Under the pieces are notes generated by a model that was not told the DNA's origin, made no database searches, and saw nothing but the letters and a program-made list of their open reading frames with translations. From contig JAISNB010000105.1 in NCBI GenBank assembly GCA_031276435.1, forward strand, positions 1 to 21,503: 21,503 nt of DNA, read 5' to 3'. Origin of the DNA: Burkholderiaceae bacterium (GTDB lineage Bacteria; Pseudomonadota; Gammaproteobacteria; Burkholderiales; Burkholderiaceae_C). The translations under genes and the position numbers were made by a program. Positions 7,273-14,943 of this stretch are shown one piece after another; within the stretch, counting starts at the first letter, position 1; every line of letters starts with the position of its first letter.

Positions 7273-7508
7273 AGCTGATGGCCGTTTTGCTGGCGCTGCT
7301 GGTCGGCCTCTGGTTGTGGCGTCGGGGGGAGGGCGCTCGCGCTCGCCCGCTCGTCAAAGAGCGCGCCGCCGCGCCCAGGCCGCCGCAAGCCATGGTGCGC
7401 TGCGCGCACTGCGGCATTCACGTGCCGGTTCAGGACGCCATCGCGGGCGCGCGCGGCGGCAGCAGCTACTGCTCGGCGGCGCACCGCCAACAGGCCGAAG
7501 GCTTATGA
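7269..7508 (+). CDS. PP0621-family small membrane-anchored Cys/His protein
   Basis: A 79-residue product begins with one hydrophobic segment (MKLMAVLLALLVGLWLW, residues 1-17), then a basic Ala/Arg/Pro linker, then a compact metal-binding-like motif: C45-A-H-C48, H51 and YCSAAH with C68 and H72. This arrangement, with the conserved phrase MVRCAHCGIHVP and a final SYCSxAH, is the signature of the PP0621 family of unknown function. In betaproteobacteria it typically sits between the CcsA-like gene and pilS, as here. It overlaps both neighbours by 4 bp (ATGA at 7269 and 7505), so translation is very likely coupled. A zinc-ribbon or MYND-like fold is inferred from the cysteine spacing only; no activity is known. 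Confidence 0.85.
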   Translation: MKLMAVLLALLVGLWLWRRGEGARARPLVKERAAAPRPPQAMVRCAHCGIHVPVQDAIAGARGGSSYCSAAHRQQAEGL

Positions 7509-9283
7509 GCGACACGCAGCCACCGGGCACATCGTCCGAGTACTGGTTCAGCACGTCGCTGCTTCCGGCCGAGGCGCTGACCCCGGAAAACGTCTCCACG
7601 CTGGACGATGCCGGTTTTGTGCGGCTGTGGTCGGCGCTCATGTCGGCGCGCACGGCTTTTGCTGGCGCGCTGCTGCTGTTGCACGGCACGCTGTCGGCCT
7701 TTGTCAGAAACGTGGTGCCCTGGGTGCTGGCGCTGTGCGCCGCGTACTTTGTCGCCACCATGGCCGTGCGCTGGCTGGCCAAACCCCGCCCGCCGGGCCG
7801 CAGGCTCGACAGCCAGTGGTTCTACACCGTGGGGCTGGATCTGCTGGTCATCGCCATCCTGCTTTTCGCGCACGCCAGCGAACTCGACTACGCCCTGCTG
7901 TTTACCCTGCCCATCCTGATCTCGGCCACGCTTGGCTCGCAGCGCCTGGCCGTCGGCACCGCCGCGCTGGCCACGCTGCTGCTGCTGGCCTATGGCGTCT
8001 GGGGCCTCACGCACGATACCGTGCAGCGCTCTTCCGATCTGGTGCAGCTTGCCCTGACCTGCGCCGGGCTGGTCATCATCGGCTGGCTGACCAATTTGCT
8101 GGCCTGGCGCCTGATGCGCCAGGAAGTGCAGGCCAGCCAAAGCCGCGCCGAAGCGCACATGCAAACCCTGGTCAACAACATGGTGATCGAGGGCCTGACC
8201 GATGGCGTGCTGGTGGTCGACGCCGACTCCCAGGTGCAAACGGCCAACCTGGCGGCGCGGCGCATGCTCTTTGCCGACCGCGACATCCTGCCCCACGCCT
8301 TCAATCTGGGCGACGATCCGGCCTGGATGCAATTGGCGCAAATGGCGCAACTGACCTTCATCGACGGGCCGATCAGCTCGGTGGAAGTCACGCTCAAATA
8401 CCTGGACCGGCCCAACAGCCGGTTGCTGGTGCGCACGCAATCGACCCCGGCGCAAGGCCGGCTGATGCGGCCACTGTGCGTGATGTTCATGCAAGACCAG
8501 CGCGTCACCGAAGCGCGCCTGCGCACTGAAAAGCTGGCTTCCATGGGCCGCATGTCAGCCGCTGTGGCGCATGAAATCCGCAACCCGCTGGCGGCCATCA
8601 GCCAGGCCAACGCGCTGCTGGAAGAAGAGCTGGAAAACCCCTCGCAAAAACACCTGGCCGCCATGGTGCGCCAGAACGCCAAGCGGCTCGACAGCATCGT
8701 CAACGACATCCTGGACGTGGTGCGCATCGAGCAAAACGGTGGTGGTGGCGACAGCGACGGCCCGATGGCCGAATACATCGATCTGGACGCGCAGGTGCGC
8801 GCCATCTGCACCGAATGGGCCGCCCAGCACGCGCTTGGCGCGCGGCTGCTGCTCAAGCTCGACGCTGCGGGGCAACCCGTGCGCTTCAAGGCCGAGCATC
8901 TGCGCCGCGTTCTTGTCAACCTGCTGGGCAACGCCGCGCGCTACGCCAGCGGCGCGCCCTCTGCCATCCAGATCATCACGCGCTCCGTTGCGGACGGCCC
9001 CGTCAGCCTGACCGTCTGGAGCGACAGCCAGCAACTGGAGTCCAGCGTGCGCAGGCATTTGTTCGAGCCGTTTTTTTCCTCTGAAAGCCGCTCCAGCGGC
9101 CTGGGACTTTTCATTTGCCGCGAGCTTTGCACGCAGCACGGCGCCGAAATCGCCTACGAGCGCGCGCGGCGCACACAAGAGGGCCGCCTGGTGGATGGCA
9201 ACGAATTTTTTGTCAGTTTCCAGCGTCTACGCACTGCTGATCCACAACCGGCACCCGAACCACCGGACAGCAACCGCCCATGA
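7505..9283 (+). CDS. pilS: PilS sensor histidine kinase (type IV pilus regulation)
   Basis: The 592-residue inner-membrane kinase phosphorylates PilR to control pilin transcription. An N-terminal region with about six hydrophobic segments (residues 48-205) is the PilS-type membrane sensor. It is followed by a PAS-like region (about 220-335) with LTDGVLVVDADSQVQTANLAA. The dimerisation/phosphoacceptor helix holds AAVAHEIRNPLAAISQA with H356. The ATPase core shows the N box LVNLLGNAARYA (N472, N476), the F box HLFEPFFSS and the G2 box SSGLGLFIC. The G1 box is degenerate: WSDSQQLE replaces D-x-G-x-G, keeping D507 but no glycine. The start MSDTQPPGTSSEYW overlaps the previous stop by 4 bp, and its own stop overlaps the pilR start by 4 bp. 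The partner next door makes the PilS assignment strong. Confidence 0.94.
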   Translation: MSDTQPPGTSSEYWFSTSLLPAEALTPENVSTLDDAGFVRLWSALMSARTAFAGALLLLHGTLSAFVRNVVPWVLALCAAYFVATMAVRWLAKPRPPGRRLDSQWFYTVGLDLLVIAILLFAHASELDYALLFTLPILISATLGSQRLAVGTAALATLLLLAYGVWGLTHDTVQRSSDLVQLALTCAGLVIIGWLTNLLAWRLMRQEVQASQSRAEAHMQTLVNNMVIEGLTDGVLVVDADSQVQTANLAARRMLFADRDILPHAFNLGDDPAWMQLAQMAQLTFIDGPISSVEVTLKYLDRPNSRLLVRTQSTPAQGRLMRPLCVMFMQDQRVTEARLRTEKLASMGRMSAAVAHEIRNPLAAISQANALLEEELENPSQKHLAAMVRQNAKRLDSIVNDILDVVRIEQNGGGGDSDGPMAEYIDLDAQVRAICTEWAAQHALGARLLLKLDAAGQPVRFKAEHLRRVLVNLLGNAARYASGAPSAIQIITRSVADGPVSLTVWSDSQQLESSVRRHLFEPFFSSESRSSGLGLFICRELCTQHGAEIAYERARRTQEGRLVDGNEFFVSFQRLRTADPQPAPEPPDSNRP

Positions 9284-11034
9284 AAGCCAATTCCCCGAAG
9301 ACCGCCGCATCGCACGCGCGCATTCTGGTTCTTGACGACGAGCCTGACCTGCGCACCCTGTACGAGCTGAGCCTGCTGCGCGAAGGCCACGAAGTGCGCA
9401 CCGCCAGCACGCTGGCCGAAGCGCGCGCCCTGCTGGAGCGGTATGAATACGATGTCGTCATCACCGACATGCGGCTGCCCGACGGACTGGGACTGTCCAT
9501 CCTGCAACTGCTGGCGACGCGCCAGCGCGCCGAACGCTGCATCGTCATCACCGCCTACGGATCGGCGGAAAACGCGGTCGAGGCGCTCAAGCTCGGCGCT
9601 TTCGACTACCTGACCAAGCCGGTCGATTTGAAACTCTTGCGCAGCGCGGTGGCATCGGCGCTGAAAGCGCCGCCCGCGGCCTCTGCCGTATCAACTGCCG
9701 CCGCCGCACTGGCGGCCGCTGGCAACGCGGCGGCGGCGGCAGCGCCAGAGACGCCCGGCGACGACACCGGCACTTCAGAAGAAGGCCGCGCCGCGCTGGA
9801 GCGGCTGGTGGGCGAATCGGCCATCATGCGCGAAGTCAAACGCCGCATCGTCAAAGTTGCCAGCAGCATGGCGCCGGTGCTGGTGCACGGCGAATCGGGC
9901 ACCGGCAAGGAACTGGTCGCGCGCGCCATCCACGCCTGCAGCCACTGCAGCGTCGGCCCCTTTGTGCCCGTCAACTGCGGCGCCATTCCCGAAAACCTGC
10001 TCGAAGCCGAATTTTTCGGCGCGCTCAAAGGCTCCTACACCGGCATCACGCAGGACCGGCAGGGCTTTTTCCAGGCCGCTTCGGGCGGTACCCTGTTTCT
10101 CGACGAAATCGGCGATCTGCCACTGGCCATGCAGGCCAAACTGCTGCGCGCCATCCAGGAGCGCAAGGTGCGTCCGCTGGGCGCCACGCAGGAAGAGCCG
10201 GTGGACGTGCGCATCGTCAGTGCCACGCACAAGGACCTGGCCGCCGAAGTCCAGGCCGGGCGCTTTCGCCAGGACTTGTATTACCGCCTCGACGTCATCG
10301 AAATCAACATCCCTCCGCTGCGCGAGCGGCGCGAAGACCTGCCCATGCTGTGCCAGGTGCTGCTTGGCCGCATTGGCCAGGACACGGCCTACACCCTGTC
10401 GCCACGGCAACTCGAAGAAATCGCGGCGCAGCCGCTGGAAGGCAACGTGCGCGAGCTGGAAAACCTGCTGCACCGCGCCGTCGCGTTGGGCGAAGTGCGC
10501 GCCAGCGGCGAGCCGCCGCCCGCTGACGCCGCCAGCGACGATCTGCCGTTTGAATCGGTCTTTGCGCCCCAGTCGCGCCCCGGCGCACTGACGCCGCCAC
10601 CACCGCCCCCGCCGCCCGCCAGCGCGGCGGCCCCAACGCCCGACGCCGCCGCGCCAGGGGGTGAGTTGGCCAGCCCGCCCGCCGACGCAGCGCCCGAAGC
10701 CGCGCCCGCCGACGACGCCCCGATTCCCGACCCGCTGCCGTGCGATCTGGAAGCCTGGCTGCTCGAACAGGAAAAACAAATCATCATCCGGGCACTGGAA
10801 GAGAGCAACTACAAGCGCGGCGTTGCCGCGGCCAAACTGGGCCTGAACTTGCGGCAGATTCGCTACCGCATGGTCCGGCTGGGCATCATCGGCAGCCGCT
10901 CCGGCGCGGCCAGCGACGACGACGCCAGCGATGACGCCAGCACCGATGACGACACCAGCGCCAACAACGGCAACGATGACGATGCCAGCGATGACGCCAG
11001 CACCAATGACGACACCAGAGCCAACGGCTGCTGA
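9280..11034 (+). CDS. pilR: PilR sigma54-dependent response regulator with acidic repeat tail
   Basis: This 584-residue NtrC-family activator receives phosphate from PilS and drives sigma54 transcription of pilin genes. The receiver domain (13-130) has D19/D20, phospho-acceptor D63 in VVITDMRLP, T91 and K113. An Ala-rich linker (131-165) leads to the AAA+ domain: Walker A GESGTGKE (204-211), sigma54-contact loop KGSYTGI (consensus GAFTGA), Walker B TLFLDEIGD (271-279), IPPLRERREDLP and EGNVRELENLL. A long Pro/Ala/Asp linker (410-490, with eight prolines at 439-446) precedes the Fis-type HTH (about 498-537, NYKRGVAAAKLGLNLRQIRYR). PilR proteins normally stop just after the HTH; this one runs on for about 45 residues of Asp/Ser/Ala/Thr repeats encoded by a duplicated 60-bp unit. 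The end of the gene overlaps the start region of ampD in another frame. Confidence 0.94.
   Translation: MKANSPKTAASHARILVLDDEPDLRTLYELSLLREGHEVRTASTLAEARALLERYEYDVVITDMRLPDGLGLSILQLLATRQRAERCIVITAYGSAENAVEALKLGAFDYLTKPVDLKLLRSAVASALKAPPAASAVSTAAAALAAAGNAAAAAAPETPGDDTGTSEEGRAALERLVGESAIMREVKRRIVKVASSMAPVLVHGESGTGKELVARAIHACSHCSVGPFVPVNCGAIPENLLEAEFFGALKGSYTGITQDRQGFFQAASGGTLFLDEIGDLPLAMQAKLLRAIQERKVRPLGATQEEPVDVRIVSATHKDLAAEVQAGRFRQDLYYRLDVIEINIPPLRERREDLPMLCQVLLGRIGQDTAYTLSPRQLEEIAAQPLEGNVRELENLLHRAVALGEVRASGEPPPADAASDDLPFESVFAPQSRPGALTPPPPPPPPASAAAPTPDAAAPGGELASPPADAAPEAAPADDAPIPDPLPCDLEAWLLEQEKQIIIRALEESNYKRGVAAAKLGLNLRQIRYRMVRLGIIGSRSGAASDDDASDDASTDDDTSANNGNDDDASDDASTNDDTRANGC
10912..11025. 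repeat. Two-copy 60-bp tandem repeat at the pilR/ampD junction
   Basis: Bases 10912-10965 match 10972-11025 at a constant 60-bp offset with 5 differences in 54 positions (3 in the core 45). Because 60 is a multiple of three, the repeat is in phase in every frame. In the pilR frame it encodes SDDDASDDASTDDDTSAN and NDDDASDDASTNDDTRAN. In the ampD frame it encodes MTPAPMTTPAP and MTPAPMTTPEP. Shorter GATGACGCCAGC-like units recur inside each copy, the kind of sequence that can expand by slippage. Confidence 0.85.
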
Positions 11035-11602
11035 CGCGCCCGATGCCCTGTGGCAACAGGGCTGGTACCGCTACGCCCGCCGCTTGCCATCGCCCAACTT
11101 TGGCGAGCGCCCGCCCCATGCCCGGGTTGAACTGATCGTCGTGCATGCCATCAGCCTGCCGCCTGGCGAATACGGCGGCGATGGCGTGCACCAGTTGTTC
11201 ACCAACACGCTCGACTGGGGCGCGCACCCCTGCTACGCCGCCCTTCGCGGCACCGAAGTATCGGCGCACTGGTTCATCCGCCGCGATGGCGCGCTCTGGC
11301 AATACGTCAGCGCGCGCCATCGCGCCTGGCACGCAGGCGTCTCGCGCTATCTAGAGCGCGACAACTGCAACGACTTTTCCGTCGGCATCGAACTCGAAGG
11401 CCTGCCCGGCAGGCACTTTGACGCCGCGCAATACGAAAGCCTGGGCAGCCTTTGCGCCGCCATCGCGCAGGCGCACCCCGTTTGCGCCATCGCGGGTCAC
11501 GAGCACATTGCCCCGGGCCGCAAGCGCGATCCCGGAGCCGGCTTTGACTGGCCGCGACTGCGCGCCATGCTGGGCTGGCGGGCCAGCTTCTTTCCGCGCT
11601 GA
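11006..11602 (+). CDS. ampD: AmpD, 1,6-anhydro-N-acetylmuramyl-L-alanine amidase
   Basis: This cytoplasmic zinc amidase cleaves the stem peptide from anhydromuropeptides during cell-wall recycling, which indirectly limits AmpR-driven beta-lactamase induction where that system exists. From ATG 11006 the product is 198 residues, starting MTTPEPTAADAPDALWQQGWYRYARRLPSPNFG as read in two parts around the Trp. Landmarks are the zinc His in ELIVVHAISLPPG, the catalytic Glu in FSVGIELEGLPG, and zinc His plus Lys and Asp in AGHEHIAPGRKRDPG, then FDWPRL. No signal peptide is seen, which fits AmpD rather than AmiD. In-frame ATGs at 10931, 10946, 10976, 10982, 10991 and 11006 are created by the tandem repeat; I chose 11006 because it gives the usual short N-terminus, but none has a clear ribosome-binding site. 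It overlaps pilR by 29 bp (104 bp from 10931). Confidence 0.92.
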   Translation: MTTPEPTAADAPDALWQQGWYRYARRLPSPNFGERPPHARVELIVVHAISLPPGEYGGDGVHQLFTNTLDWGAHPCYAALRGTEVSAHWFIRRDGALWQYVSARHRAWHAGVSRYLERDNCNDFSVGIELEGLPGRHFDAAQYESLGSLCAAIAQAHPVCAIAGHEHIAPGRKRDPGAGFDWPRLRAMLGWRASFFPR

Positions 11603-11778
11603 CGCACGCGGCAGCGCCGCGCCGCCAGCGCCCGCTCAAAGGCATGGAACGGGCGGTCAAACAACCCTTCCGGACACGCGGTTTTTTTGGGGCGTGCGCG
11701 CGCAGCGAAACGCGGCCATTGCGCGCAAAAGCGGCGCGGCACGCGCACTTTCCAGCATCTGTTGGATTTTGGTCAACA

Positions 11779-11794
11779 ACACTACCCATGGCGT
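11779..11794 (+). promoter_or_regulatory. Degenerate upstream NrdR box
   Basis: ACACTACCCATGGCGT keeps the outer ACAC and an imperfect GCGT of the 16-bp NrdR consensus and lies exactly 32 bp (about three helical turns) upstream of a perfect box. NrdR sites usually occur as such pairs. Confidence 0.6.
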
Positions 11795-11795
11795 A

Positions 11796-11824
11796 TTGCA
11801 ATTCACTGAAACACTATATATAGT
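11796..11824 (+). promoter_or_regulatory. Sigma70-like promoter of nrdAB
   Basis: TTGCAA (11796-11801) and TATAGT (11819-11824) are separated by 17 bp, each one or two changes from the -35 and -10 consensus. The -10 lies inside the perfect NrdR box, so NrdR binding would block RNA polymerase. The predicted start near 11831 leaves a leader of about 72 nt before ATG 11903. Confidence 0.65.
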
Positions 11825-11826
11825 GT
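11811..11826 (+). promoter_or_regulatory. Perfect NrdR operator box
   Basis: ACACTATATATAGTGT is a perfect 16-bp palindrome matching the NrdR consensus acaCwAtATaTwGtgt at every position. NrdR is the ATP/dATP-sensing repressor of ribonucleotide reductase genes, and the gene downstream is nrdA. The nrdR gene itself is not in this window. Confidence 0.88.
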
Positions 11827-11902
11827 GTCCGGTCAGATTGACCACCCGCCTCGCGGCATCCGGCGAGGCGCCTCCAGCAAGCAAGACCATTGCGAGAAAT
11901 TC

Positions 11903-14836
11903 ATGCAAAGCAGTACAACCCCTTCCCTTGCCCCTGCCGGGCCGCAAACCCCCTCGTCCGAAGTGGTGCACGCGCCACTTTCCCGGCACCACGCGCCTGC
12001 CATGCCCGACACCGCGGGCTACCAGATCATCCGCCGCAATGGCAGCGTCGTGGCCTTTGAACCCAACAAAATCTCCGTGGCCATGATGAAGGCGTTTCTG
12101 GCCGTGCACGGCACGCAGGGCGCCGCGTCGGCCAGCGTGCGCGAGGTGGTCGAGGCGCTGACTGGCACCGTCACGCGCGCGCTCATGCGCTCGCGGCCCG
12201 GCGGCGGCACCTTCCACATCGAGGACGTGCAAGACCAGGTTGAACTGGGCCTGATGCGCGGCGGCCACCATGAAGTGGCGCGCGCCTACGTGCTCTACCG
12301 CGAGCGGCGCGCCCAGGAGCGCACGCAGAAAAAAAACGCCGCCGAAAACGCCGCGCCGCCGCCCATCCACGTGCTGGCCGATGGCGCGCGCGTGGCGCTG
12401 GACACGCAGGCGCTGTCGCAACAAATCGAGGCGGCCTGCCACGGTCTTTGTGCCGACGTCTCGCCCGAACCCATTCTGGCCGAAACGCTGCGCAACCTCT
12501 ACGACGGCATGCCGATCGAAGAGCTGGACAAGGCCGCCATTCTCTCGGCGCGCACCCTGATCGAGAAAGAACCCGAATACACCTACGTCACGGCGCGGCT
12601 GCTGTTGCAATCCATCGCCAAGGAGGTGCTGGCGCGGCGCGTCTCGCTGGCGCAACTGGCGCAAGGCTATGCGGATCACTTCGCCTGCTTCGTGCGCACC
12701 GGCGTCGAGCACGAACTGCTCGATGCCAGACTGCTCGAATTCGATCTGGCGCGGCTTGGCGCGGCGCTCAAGCCCGAGCGCGACCTGCGCTTTGACTACC
12801 TGGGCCTGCAAACGCTGTACGACCGCTACTTCTTGCACGTGCACAAGCGCCGCATCGAACTGCCGCAAGCCTTCTTCATGCGTGTGGCCATGGGCCTGGC
12901 CCTCAACGAAATCGACCGCGAGGCGCGCGCCATCGAGTTCTACGAAGTGCTCTCCAGCTTCGACTTCATGAGCAGCACGCCCACCCTGTTCAACAGCGGC
13001 ACGCGCCGCCCGCAGCTTTCGTCGTGCTACCTGACCACGGTTCCCGACGATCTGGAAGGCATCTACGAATCGATCAAGGAAAACGCGCTGCTGTCCAAAT
13101 TTGCCGGCGGCCTGGGCAACGACTGGAGCCGCGTGCGCGCGCTGGGCAGCCACATCAAGGGCACCAACGGCGAATCGCAAGGCGTCGTGCCCTTCCTCAA
13201 AGTGGTCAACGACACCGCCGTGGCCGTCAACCAGGGCGGCAAGCGCAAGGGCGCGGTCTGCGCCTATCTGGAATCGTGGCACCTCGATGTCGAGGAGTTC
13301 CTGGAACTGCGCAAAAACACGGGCGACGACCGCCGCCGCACGCACGACATGAACACCGCCAACTGGATTCCCGATCTGTTCATGAAGCGCGTCATGGAAG
13401 GCGGCCAGTGGACGCTGTTCTCGCCCGCGTGCGTGCCCGACCTGCACGACAAGTGCGGCGCCGAATTTGAGCGCGCCTACACGGCCTACGAACAGCAGGC
13501 CAGAGACGGCCTGATCGCGCCCTGCAAAACCCTGCCCGCCGTGGACCTGTGGCGCAAGATGCTGTCCATGCTGTTTGAAACCGGCCATCCCTGGATCACC
13601 TTCAAGGACGCCTGCAACCTGCGCAGCCCCCAGCAGCACGTGGGCGTCGTGCATTCCAGCAACCTGTGCACCGAGATCACGCTGAACACCGACGACAGCG
13701 AAACCGCCGTCTGCAATCTGGGTTCCATCAACCTTGCGCAGCACGTCAAAGCGGGCGCAGACGGCCTCGCGCAAATCGACCACGACAAGCTGCGCAAAAC
13801 CGTGTCGACGGCCATGCGCATGCTCGACAACGTGATCGACATCAACTACTACGCCGTCAAGAAAGCGCGCGAGGCCAACCTCAGGCACCGCCCGGTCGGC
13901 CTGGGCATCATGGGTTTCCAGGACGCGCTCTACGCGCTGCGCATTCCATACGCCAGTGCGCAGGCCGTGCAATTTGCCGATCAATCCATGGAAGCGCTCT
14001 GCTACTGCGCCTACTGGGCGTCCAGCGACCTGGCCGTCGAGCGGGGCCGCTACAGCAGCTATCAGGGATCGCTGTGGGAGCGGGGCATCCTGCCGCCCGA
14101 CTCGATCGATCTGCTGGCAAACGCCCGCGGCGACGGTTATGTCGAAGTCGATCGCTCGGCCACGCTCGACTGGGACGCGCTGCGCCAGAAAATCGCGCGC
14201 GACGGCATGCGCAACTCCAACTGCGTGGCCATCGCGCCCACGGCCACCATCTCCAACATCGTCGGCGTCGACGCGTCCATTGAACCGAGCTTTGGCAACC
14301 TCTCGGTCAAAAGCAACCTCTCGGGCGAATTCACCATCATCAACCAGTACCTGGTGCACGACCTCAAGCGCCTGCAACTGTGGGACGACGTGATGGTGAT
14401 GGACCTCAAGCACTTCGACGGCTCGCTGCAGCCCATAGACCGCATTCCGGACGACATCAAATCGCTGTACGCCACCGCGTTCGAGATCGATGCCCTCTGG
14501 CTGGTCGAAGCCGCCGCCCGCCGCCAGAAGTGGATCGACCAGGCGCAAAGCCTCAACATCTACATGGCTGGCGCGTCGGGCAAAAAGCTGGACCAGACCT
14601 ACAAACTGGCCTGGCGGCGCGGCCTGAAAACCACGTACTACCTGCGCACCAGCAGCGCCACCCGCGCCGAAAAATCCACCATCACCACCAACGCATTGAA
14701 CGCGGTCGGCACAACCGGCGGCAGCGGCGATGCCCTGGCAGCCATCGCGCCCCTATCCGCCGTCGCGCTGAACCTGCCCGCCTCCGACGTCAAGTTCTGT
14801 TCCCTGGATGACCCCGGCTGCGAAGCCTGCCAGTGA
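11903..14836 (+). CDS. nrdA: Class Ia ribonucleotide reductase, large (alpha) subunit NrdA
   Basis: The 977-residue subunit reduces ribonucleoside diphosphates to deoxyribonucleotides. After a Pro-rich N-terminus, one ATP-cone (about 40-135, IIRRNGSVVAFEPNKISVAMMKAF to ARAYVLYRERR) provides dATP inhibition. In the barrel, active-site residues are C375 in QLSSCYL, N587/C589/E591 in SSNLCTEI and C604 in TAVCNLGSIN. The radical-transfer pair Y912-Y913 lies in KTTYYLRTSS. The flexible C-terminus ends DDPGCEACQ, a C-x2-C redox pair (C973, C976). The frame is open upstream to 11825, but ATG 11903 is the first sensible start after the promoter; only a weak GAG precedes it. nrdB follows after 107 bp and the NrdR operators lie upstream, so the two genes are probably one regulated unit. 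Confidence 0.96.
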   Translation: MQSSTTPSLAPAGPQTPSSEVVHAPLSRHHAPAMPDTAGYQIIRRNGSVVAFEPNKISVAMMKAFLAVHGTQGAASASVREVVEALTGTVTRALMRSRPGGGTFHIEDVQDQVELGLMRGGHHEVARAYVLYRERRAQERTQKKNAAENAAPPPIHVLADGARVALDTQALSQQIEAACHGLCADVSPEPILAETLRNLYDGMPIEELDKAAILSARTLIEKEPEYTYVTARLLLQSIAKEVLARRVSLAQLAQGYADHFACFVRTGVEHELLDARLLEFDLARLGAALKPERDLRFDYLGLQTLYDRYFLHVHKRRIELPQAFFMRVAMGLALNEIDREARAIEFYEVLSSFDFMSSTPTLFNSGTRRPQLSSCYLTTVPDDLEGIYESIKENALLSKFAGGLGNDWSRVRALGSHIKGTNGESQGVVPFLKVVNDTAVAVNQGGKRKGAVCAYLESWHLDVEEFLELRKNTGDDRRRTHDMNTANWIPDLFMKRVMEGGQWTLFSPACVPDLHDKCGAEFERAYTAYEQQARDGLIAPCKTLPAVDLWRKMLSMLFETGHPWITFKDACNLRSPQQHVGVVHSSNLCTEITLNTDDSETAVCNLGSINLAQHVKAGADGLAQIDHDKLRKTVSTAMRMLDNVIDINYYAVKKAREANLRHRPVGLGIMGFQDALYALRIPYASAQAVQFADQSMEALCYCAYWASSDLAVERGRYSSYQGSLWERGILPPDSIDLLANARGDGYVEVDRSATLDWDALRQKIARDGMRNSNCVAIAPTATISNIVGVDASIEPSFGNLSVKSNLSGEFTIINQYLVHDLKRLQLWDDVMVMDLKHFDGSLQPIDRIPDDIKSLYATAFEIDALWLVEAAARRQKWIDQAQSLNIYMAGASGKKLDQTYKLAWRRGLKTTYYLRTSSATRAEKSTITTNALNAVGTTGGSGDALAAIAPLSAVALNLPASDVKFCSLDDPGCEACQ

Positions 14837-14943
14837 ATTGGCGCATCCAAAAAAACCGATGCCTTGGCACAACATTCTCGATCACGCAACAAGGCCGGAT
14901 GCTTTGCATTTGGTCACGTTGCTCACATAATTGGAGCACTCAA

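Larger units (their letters stand above)
11603..11902. other. ampD-nrdA intergenic region with the nrd promoter
   Basis: The first 160 bp hold no recognisable gene. A loose 6-bp inverted repeat (CGCCCG 11629-11634 / CGGGCG 11650-11655) and a T7 run at 11682-11688 are present but not adjacent, so no clear ampD terminator can be called. The last 130 bp carry the NrdR boxes and sigma70-like promoter of nrdAB, then a leader of about 70 nt. An open plus-strand frame beginning at 11825 is continuous with nrdA, but its upstream part is leader sequence. Confidence 0.5.

Noticed and set aside
11682..11688. T7 run after ampD as a terminator
   Set aside because: No adjoining stem longer than 3 bp was found.
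11657..14548. 963-codon open frame antisense to nrdA
   Set aside because: The nrdA frame has complete catalytic motifs; the antisense frame lacks any recognisable domain and is the usual by-product of GC-rich codon use.
14797..14836. NrdA C-terminal cysteines spaced C-x2-C instead of the C-x4-C of E. coli
   Set aside because: C-x2-C tails are common in other class Ia NrdA proteins, so this is not treated as an anomaly.
14904..14931. Promoter-like TTGCAT, 16 bp, CATAAT before nrdB
   Set aside because: The implied start at about 14938 would cut off the GGAG ribosome-binding site at 14933-14936; co-transcription with nrdA is simpler.
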